DNA of 10,861 nucleotides from Acidobacteriaceae bacterium (GTDB taxonomy: Bacteria > Acidobacteriota > Terriglobia > Terriglobales > Acidobacteriaceae), in contig PMMJ01000534.1 of NCBI GenBank assembly GCA_003162255.1, positions 14,944 to 25,804 of the forward strand, written 5' to 3'. The notes under the pieces were generated by a model. The model ran no database searches. It was not told the origin of the DNA and saw only the letters and a program-made list of their open reading frames with translations. A program made the translations under genes and the position numbers. This document shows positions 6,414 through 10,861 of this stretch, piece after piece; the first letter of the stretch is position 1; each line of letters starts with the position of its first letter.

Positions 6414-7721
6414 TTAAGAGATTCTTTCTTCATTCATCCAATCAGAGGGCTTGCCTTCCATGGCCTCGTTAAGCAGGGTCGGAGATCCCCTTAGCAGTTC
6501 GTCCCTCGGAGGAAGTCTCATCCATAGCGCCGGGTCAATTCCCGGCCGACGCGAGGCTGCTCGGGCCTGACTCTCAACTGAGAGCCTTTGGAATTCGCGC
6601 CATGTGATCCAGCCCCCTAGCGTCAGGAGTGCGGCCACGAACATTCCCATGCTGACCGGCAAAACAAAAGATTCGGCCGGTTCGCGCGAAACTGAAAGTT
6701 GAGACGGCGCGATGTGCGGATCCCTAACAAGGTCTTGGCGATCGATCGGTTCGCGATCGACCGGCGGCTCGGTTGGAGCGGGCAAAGACGGCTGAAAAGT
6801 CCGACTAACGCTTGCCAATTCCGTGGGCGGATAGTGAGTAAGGTACTCATAGACATCCGCCGCCTCGTTCTCGCTCAGATAATTGAAGACCGGCATCCGC
6901 CCCCGGTAAGTCGTCAATGATGTCGCGCCCATGATTACAGGCATTCCACTTATGACCTTCCGCACCAACCCGGCCCGGTTTACACGCACGCGGAGCGCGC
7001 TTAGCGGAGGAATTGCGCCTTCGGAAAGCTCCGGGGGCGCGGGGTTAATCCCCGTCGCGCCATGGCATACGTGGCAAGTGGATTTCACGATCAGTTCACC
7101 GATGCGAACGTGCGACTCTTGCAGTGCAACCTGTTCTTTTTCAGCGCCCGGAACACCGGCGAGTTGCCTGAGGTAAGCGACCAGCGCACGAATTTCCGCT
7201 TCACTCAAGTGATGAAAAGAAGGCATATCCTTTCCGCCCTCGTGCAGGCGCTTGAGCAGAGCACCTCTGGACTGGGTCACCAACTCCATCGTCTGCCGGC
7301 GGCTGAACACTATTCCGATTTTTTTCATCCGCTCCTCCACCAGCGCTGTGGAGGTTGCCCGCACCGGGTCAATGAGCGACCCGATTTCAGGCGGAGCTCC
7401 GCGACCAGACTCGCCATGACATCCCTGACAATTCAGGCGGTACAAATCGGAGCCGTGCAGAGTCTCCATTCGTACGCCGGATGAGGCGGACCCGGACAGG
7501 GCGGACGGACGTGAACCTGAAGGAGGCTGATCTGTCGCTGGATCCACCGGCCCCAAGCGCCAGGTTTTACCCATGCTGGTTTCGTCAAACGGCCGGTGGA
7601 GGTGATTGAGCCAGCTTTCCCCGGTGACCGCCGTAACCGCAGCGTCTTTGCGAACGGCAGCTTGGCCGAACATTGATGCTGCCGAGAAAAGCAACGCGCA
7701 GATCGACGTCAGTATCTTCAT
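6414..7721 (-). CDS. Diheme cytochrome c with C-terminal membrane anchor
   Basis: This 435-residue periplasmic electron carrier has a signal peptide at 1-20 (ILTSICALLFSAASMFG) and two mono-heme cytochrome c domains. Heme 1 is CQGCH (98-102) with a likely distal Met166 in DMPSFHHLSEAEIRALVAYL. Heme 2 is CHVCH (216-220) with a likely distal Met276 in RMPVFNYLSENEAADVYEYL. A Pro-rich, charged linker (300-350) leads to one transmembrane helix at about 352-374, then a 60-residue tail that would be cytoplasmic. Before heme 1 lies an unusual block (GESWLNHLHRPFDETSMGKT, about 34-53) outside the cytochrome domains. ATG 7721 is preferred to an in-frame start at 7784, since only the former puts the signal sequence at the N-terminus; its Shine-Dalgarno is weak. 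As first gene of the run it could pass electrons between the inner membrane and the cupredoxin or porin-cytochrome, a role like that of Cyc1, though it is no evident Cyc1 orthologue. Confidence 0.9.
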   Translation of the reverse strand: MKILTSICALLFSAASMFGQAAVRKDAAVTAVTGESWLNHLHRPFDETSMGKTWRLGPVDPATDQPPSGSRPSALSGSASSGVRMETLHGSDLYRLNCQGCHGESGRGAPPEIGSLIDPVRATSTALVEERMKKIGIVFSRRQTMELVTQSRGALLKRLHEGGKDMPSFHHLSEAEIRALVAYLRQLAGVPGAEKEQVALQESHVRIGELIVKSTCHVCHGATGINPAPPELSEGAIPPLSALRVRVNRAGLVRKVISGMPVIMGATSLTTYRGRMPVFNYLSENEAADVYEYLTHYPPTELASVSRTFQPSLPAPTEPPVDREPIDRQDLVRDPHIAPSQLSVSREPAESFVLPVSMGMFVAALLTLGGWITWREFQRLSVESQARAASRRPGIDPALWMRLPPRDELLRGSPTLLNEAMEGKPSDWMNEERIS

Positions 7722-7748
7722 AACGGGAGCGTCCACGGCTGGGACTAA

Positions 7749-7769
7749 GGACAAAATAGCGAGTTGTCC
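7749..7769. repeat. Inverted repeat upstream of the diheme cytochrome gene
   Basis: GGACAA (7749-7754) and TTGTCC (7764-7769) are exact reverse complements separated by 9 bases. The repeat starts 28 bases upstream of the cytochrome start codon and its AT-rich loop includes part of a possible -10-like TATTTT. An operator or a 5'-leader hairpin is possible; six bases per arm can also arise by chance. Confidence 0.35.
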
Positions 7770-7911
7770 CCGTGTGGTTGTCATGAGCCGGTCAAGTTAT
7801 TGTTTGTTTTTCGTCTGCCAGTGCTCAGTCGTCAAAAGCAAAGGCCAAAGTGGCTTTCATTTCCGGAAGGACTCCGTTAAGTAGATTGGGATTTCGCCGA
7901 GTAACGACTAA

Positions 7912-8020
7912 CCGGAAGTTGCCCCGGCGGGGTGGGGACTCCCAACGAATGTTGGCCAGAGGTCGGCTTCGAGGAGATCGCCCTTGATGTCCCCCAAGCC
8001 CGTTTCTGGCCAACTTCCGG
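7912..8020. repeat. Composite of two 10-base inverted repeats
   Basis: CCGGAAGTTG (7912-7921) is the exact reverse complement of CAACTTCCGG (8011-8020). GTTGGCCAGA (7951-7960) is the exact reverse complement of TCTGGCCAAC (8005-8014). The two right-hand arms overlap in the 16 bases 8005-8020. The pairings compete for the same arm. It lies beside a degenerate integrase, so a recombination-related site or a remnant of a small repeat element is possible, but nothing known is recognised. Confidence 0.5.
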
Positions 8021-8129
8021 ATCACCAACAATTGGGCAGTTAATGTTCAAATGGGCTGTTGCTAACAACCGCGGCGAGTTCTCTAACGCGTTTCGCTGTC
8101 GCGGGCCGTCATGTATGACTGACAAAGGA

Positions 8130-8902
8130 GCACGAGTTGCTCTCGCGCTGGACATTGCCCCCAAGAGCCGGGCGCACGTCCGAGGGTTGATGCGCATTCT
8201 CTGGGGGTACAGCGTGTGGGCGGGACACGTCCCCGTACAGCGCAACCCCATGGAGCTTGTGACTGTCCCCGGTGCCAGCCAACGGATGCGAGTCCCGCGA
8301 AGTCTGACAACAGAAGAATTTCAAAAACTGTTGGCCACATTCGCTGGCGCACGTTCTTTCTGTTAGCTATTTCTTTCGGACTTCGCATCTCGGAGGTGCT
8401 AGGTCTCAAGTGGAAGGATGTGGATTGGCTGGGCAAGACGGTGAGCATAAACAGGGGCGTAGGGAAAGCGATTGTGGATAACGTGAAGTCTCGGCACTCA
8501 GCCCGCAAGATGGCTTGCGCGGATGAGTTGCTGGAAATTCTGAAAGCGTGGAAGCAAACTACACAGTTTGCAGACGCCGAAGATTGGATCTTTGCCCGCC
8601 CGGTCAAGTTGGGCCGTATGCCGCTTGGCTACACGCTGGTTTGGAACACGCTAACCGCAACGTGCAAGCGCCTGGGGATTGCCCACGTGAGCAGTCACTG
8701 TTTTCGGCACACTTCCCGCAGTTGGCTAGATGCGCTCGGCTCGCCCATCGGAGTACAACAGCGCATGATGCGACATTCCAGCATCACCACAACGGTAAAC
8801 TACGGGGACACGGTTCCATCGGATCTTCGGCTAGCACATGAAAAAGTAGTACAACGGGCTTTACAGCACGGAAACGGCACGGAAGGCTCTACAACTCACT
8901 GA
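8130..8902 (+). pseudogene. Tyrosine recombinase/phage integrase remnant, N-terminally truncated and frameshifted
   Basis: Homology to integrases begins abruptly at ALALDIAPKSRAHVRGLMRILW (from about 8130), the end of the core-binding domain, and continues in that frame through NPMELV and PRSLTTEEFQKLL to about 8335. It then jumps to another frame at about 8335-8345, giving WRTFFLLAISFGLRISEVLGLKW and the rest of the catalytic domain. Active-site residues survive: Arg in FGLRISE (codon 8384), Lys in ARKM or VKSR, His and Arg in HCFRH (8696, 8705), His in MMRH and the Tyr nucleophile in NYGD (8801). The upstream open frame to 7932 bears no resemblance to an integrase N-terminus. The junction also seems about two residues short against relatives as I remember them, so a small deletion of about 7 bases is as likely as a single-base loss. 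The stop lies 5 bases from the 3' end of tRNA-His, the classic position for an integrase of an element inserted at a tRNA gene. Confidence 0.88.
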
Positions 8903-8907
8903 ATCTT

Positions 8908-8985
8908 TGGGGTGGGAGATGGGAATTGAACCCACAACCGTCGGAGCCACAGTCCGATGCTCTACCAAATTGAGCTACTCCCACC
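8908..8985 (-). tRNA. trnH: tRNA-His (GTG anticodon)
   Basis: The minus strand folds into a full cloverleaf. The acceptor is 8 base pairs, GGTGGGAG with CTCCCACC, including the extra encoded G-1 paired to C73 that identifies tRNA-His. The D arm is GCTC/GAGC. The anticodon stem TCGGA/TCCGA encloses loop CTGTGGC, so the anticodon is GTG. The variable loop is CGGTT, and the T arm GTGGG/CCCAT holds TTCAATT. CCA is encoded at 8910-8908. Its 3' end faces the integrase remnant, making it the likely insertion target. Confidence 0.96.
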
Positions 8986-8995
8986 GCAATTGACA

Positions 8996-9001
8996 ATTAT
9001 A
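8996..9001 (-). promoter_or_regulatory. Probable -10 box of the tRNA-His promoter
   Basis: The minus strand has a perfect TATAAT, 10 bases upstream of the mature tRNA 5' end, which would place the transcription start a few bases before the tRNA. No good -35 box lies 16-18 bases further upstream. The flanking GCAATTG occurs twice as a direct repeat (8986-8992 and 9002-9008), on both sides of the box. Confidence 0.5.
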
Positions 9002-9066
9002 GCAATTGCCGAGTCGCGGCGGAGTCGGAGTGGCCTGCTATCATCGCTTGTCTCATCGGAGCAACC

Positions 9067-10521
9067 ATGCGCAAGCTGATTTTCTCTCTCTGTCTTCTAC
9101 TGTTCTCAACCATAGCAGCCGCGCAGCAATACGATCTTGTGCTCGAGGGCGGCCGCGTCATGGATCCCGAAACTGGCCTGGATGCCGTGCGCAACGTCGG
9201 CGTCCGCGACGGCAAGATCGCCCGCGTCTCCTCCGAGGCGCTGAGCGGACGGCGCGTCGTTCACGCCAGCGGTCTCGTCGTCGCTCCCGGATTCATCGAT
9301 CTCCACCAGCACGCCCAGAACCTGGAGAGCCAGCGCGTCAAGGCGCAAGACGGTGTAACCACTGCACTCGAGTTGGAAATCGGCGCCCCCGATGTCGCCC
9401 AGTTTTTGAAAGCCAAGGAAGGCCACTCGCTCATTCACTATGGCACCTCGGCCAGCCATGTAGCGGCGCGGGCTCTCGTGTTCGGCGCGCCGCTGCCGGA
9501 GGGTGACATCCTGCCCAAGAGCGGACCCGCGACCGATCAGCCCGCCACTCCCGAACAAATCGAGAGCATACGAGAGCGCCTGCGTGCGGAGCTCGACGCC
9601 GGCGGCTTGGCCATCGGCATGGGCATCCAGTACACGCCCGGAGCGACCAGGCTCGAAGTAATTGACATATTCCGTCTCGCCGCCGCGCGGAGAGTGCCGG
9701 TCTACACCCACATGCGCAGCGCCGGCCGCGTCGAGCCCGGCTCCGCCATCGAGGCCGTCGGCGAAGTGATTGGAGCGGCCGCCATCACGGGCGCTTCGCT
9801 GCACATCGTGCATATCAACAGCACTTGCCTGCGCGACTCACTGGAGTGTCTCTCCATGGTGGAAGGAGCGCGCGCCCGCGGCTTGGACGTCACCACCGAG
9901 GCGTATCCCTACATCGCGGGCATGACCGCCGTGAACTCGGCGTTATTCAATCCAGGTTGGCAGGAGAAGCTGGGTATCGGCTACGGAGACCTCGTGTTTC
10001 CCGGCACCGGCGAGCATCTCACCAAGCAGCGTTTCGACGAGTTGCATAATTCCACGACGACGCAATGGGTGCTGGTTTACGCCAGTACCCAGGAAGTGGT
10101 GGACAAAGTGATTCCCCATCCGCTGGTGATGATCGCCAGCGATGGCGCCGAAGGCCATCCCCGCAACGCTGGAACCTACTCGCGCGTGCTGGCGCAATAC
10201 GTCCGCGAAAAGGGAACCCTCACGCTCATGGATGCGCTCCGCAAAATGACTCTCATGCCGGCGGAGATGCTGGAGCGTTCGACTCCCGATGCCCAGCGAA
10301 AAGGCAGACTGCAAGAGGGCGCCGACGCTGACATCGTGGTGTTCGATGCCAATACCATCAGCGACCGCTCCACATTCGAGAAGCCAATGGAGCCGAGTGT
10401 AGGCGTGCGCTACTTGCTGGTAGGAGGAACCGTAGTCGTCGACGAAGGCAAGATCGTGCCGGATGTGTTCCCCGGCCGCGCCCTGCTGGGCCCAGGAAAG
10501 CGCTCAGCATCCCACGACTGA
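9067..10521 (+). CDS. Secreted metal-dependent amidohydrolase, N-acyl-D-amino-acid deacylase type
   Basis: This 484-residue hydrolase of the amidohydrolase superfamily probably cleaves an N-acyl bond of a D-amino acid or a related amide outside the cytoplasm. A signal peptide covers 1-19 (LIFSLCLLLFSTIAAA, cleavage near AQQ). The N- and C-terminal halves of the beta-sandwich domain (YDLVLEGGRVMDPETGLD at 22-39; ADIVVFDANTISDRSTF at 421-437) enclose a TIM barrel. Metal and active-site motifs are GFIDLHQH (His80, His82), ELEIG (Glu104 region), YTHMR (His215), HIVHINS (His246, His249) and IASDGAEGHPR (Asp359). The HPRNAGTYSRVL stretch is typical of D-aminoacylases and D-glutamate deacylase-like enzymes. 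Length fits the family. GGAG 5 bases before ATG supports the start. It is transcribed away from tRNA-His and has no operon partner here. The exact substrate is unknown; a dipeptidase-like or dihydroorotase-like role is an alternative. Confidence 0.92.
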   Translation: MRKLIFSLCLLLFSTIAAAQQYDLVLEGGRVMDPETGLDAVRNVGVRDGKIARVSSEALSGRRVVHASGLVVAPGFIDLHQHAQNLESQRVKAQDGVTTALELEIGAPDVAQFLKAKEGHSLIHYGTSASHVAARALVFGAPLPEGDILPKSGPATDQPATPEQIESIRERLRAELDAGGLAIGMGIQYTPGATRLEVIDIFRLAAARRVPVYTHMRSAGRVEPGSAIEAVGEVIGAAAITGASLHIVHINSTCLRDSLECLSMVEGARARGLDVTTEAYPYIAGMTAVNSALFNPGWQEKLGIGYGDLVFPGTGEHLTKQRFDELHNSTTTQWVLVYASTQEVVDKVIPHPLVMIASDGAEGHPRNAGTYSRVLAQYVREKGTLTLMDALRKMTLMPAEMLERSTPDAQRKGRLQEGADADIVVFDANTISDRSTFEKPMEPSVGVRYLLVGGTVVVDEGKIVPDVFPGRALLGPGKRSASHD

Positions 10522-10861
10522 TAATGGGGGGGCTTGGTTCCGCTGGGCCACCGGCACAAGCGCAGACCGCCGGTCAGACGAGGTGTCCATCCGCCGAACC
10601 ATTCAGGCCAGTGCCGTGACCGCATCACGAGTACCCACAAGGAATGCCGACCGCCCCCGACTGTCCAGTACGCTGCCAGTTCCACCGCCACCACTCCGCC
10701 TTCCTAACCATCGCCAGCTTCCCGAGCTTTCCTCTGAACTCCTCCGTGTGCGTCCCTGTGATAAAAGGTCTTTCCCCGACCAGTTTCGAAATCTAGATTT
10801 CCCAAAATCTTGTCAATCCCCAATTTCCCTGCTTTTTTCTCTATGTCATTGAATCGCCAAG
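10522..10861. other. Intergenic tail with no supported gene
   Basis: This 340-base stretch follows the amidohydrolase and reaches the window edge. Open frames through it have unnatural composition and no start signals. No clear intrinsic terminator is seen near the stop. The part from about 10735 (CTCCTCCGTGTGCGTCCCTG, then TGATAAAAGG) and the C/T-rich end resemble recurring intergenic sequence I associate with acidobacterial-type genomes, but this is recollection, not a search result. Confidence 0.4.

Larger units (their letters stand above)
7722..8129. other. Gene-free region upstream of the cytochrome run
   Basis: These 408 bases lie between the divergent cytochrome run and the integrase remnant. 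Frames crossing it are not credible proteins. It should contain the promoter of the cytochrome genes on the minus strand. Candidate boxes such as TTGACC (about 7791-7796) and TATTTT (about 7754-7759) are not correctly spaced, so none is called. Inverted repeats at 7749-7769 and within 7912-8020 are listed separately. The integrase N-terminus expected just before 8130 is missing. Confidence 0.5.

Noticed and set aside
7722..7784. Earlier start for the diheme cytochrome
   Set aside because: It would place 21 residues before the signal peptide; the ATG at 7721 gives a normal N-terminus.
7925..7940. Possible second copy of the tRNA-His 3' end (att site) around GGGGTGGG
   Set aside because: Only about 8 G-rich bases match; the T-arm and the rest of the acceptor sequence are absent. 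No direct repeat of the tRNA end was found in the window.
7932..8129. Integrase N-terminal domain from the open frame before 8130
   Set aside because: The translated stretch does not resemble the SAM-like or arm-binding domains of integrases; homology begins only near 8130.
8990..9044. Plus-strand promoter TTGACA (8990-8995) with TATCAT (9039-9044) for the amidohydrolase
   Set aside because: The two boxes are far too widely spaced, and no acceptable -10 lies 17 bases after TTGACA.
1..10861. CRISPR array, toxin-antitoxin pair or insertion sequence with terminal repeats
   Set aside because: No regularly spaced direct repeats, paired small toxin-antitoxin frames or transposase with flanking inverted repeats were seen.

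Overview
The window looks like chromosomal DNA of a soil-type Gram-negative bacterium, most likely an Acidobacteriota member. This is inferred from moderately high GC, the style of the secreted c-type cytochromes, the recombinase and integrase subfamilies, and an outer-membrane beta-barrel protein. No marker gene settles the taxonomy. Apart from an integrase remnant and one amidohydrolase gene, every gene lies on the minus strand.

Right to left, in the direction of minus-strand transcription: (i) 9067-10521 (+) is a secreted metal-dependent amidohydrolase of the N-acyl-D-amino-acid deacylase type, followed by 340 bases with no supported gene. (ii) 8908-8985 (-) is tRNA-His(GTG) with an encoded G-1 and CCA. 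(iii) 8130-8902 (+) is a tyrosine-recombinase (phage integrase) remnant, N-terminally truncated and frameshifted, ending 5 bases from the tRNA 3' end. (iv) 7722-8129 holds no gene but has several inverted repeats. (v) 7721-2882 (-) is a tight four-gene run: a diheme cytochrome c with a C-terminal membrane anchor, a Cyc2-like single-heme cytochrome fused to an outer-membrane barrel, an amicyanin-like cupredoxin with a C-terminal carboxypeptidase-regulatory-like domain, and a secreted protein of unknown function. (vi) 2807-2024 (-) is a possible 50-residue membrane peptide overlapping a frameshifted serine recombinase. (vii) 1739-1 (-) is a two-gene molybdenum hydroxylase operon (2Fe-2S subunit, then a Tat-exported molybdopterin subunit cut by the window edge).

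The main point of interest is run (v). It combines a porin-cytochrome fusion, a periplasmic diheme cytochrome and a small blue-copper protein. These are the part types of the Acidithiobacillus rus iron-oxidation pathway (Cyc2, Cyc1, rusticyanin), although the individual proteins are not obvious orthologues. It can be read as a candidate electron conduit across the outer membrane, of unknown direction and substrate, plus one uncharacterised partner. Two damaged recombinases flank it, one beside a tRNA gene, so the block may have arrived as a genomic island. The molybdenum hydroxylase is periplasmic and would also need an electron acceptor, but a link to the cytochromes is only a hypothesis.
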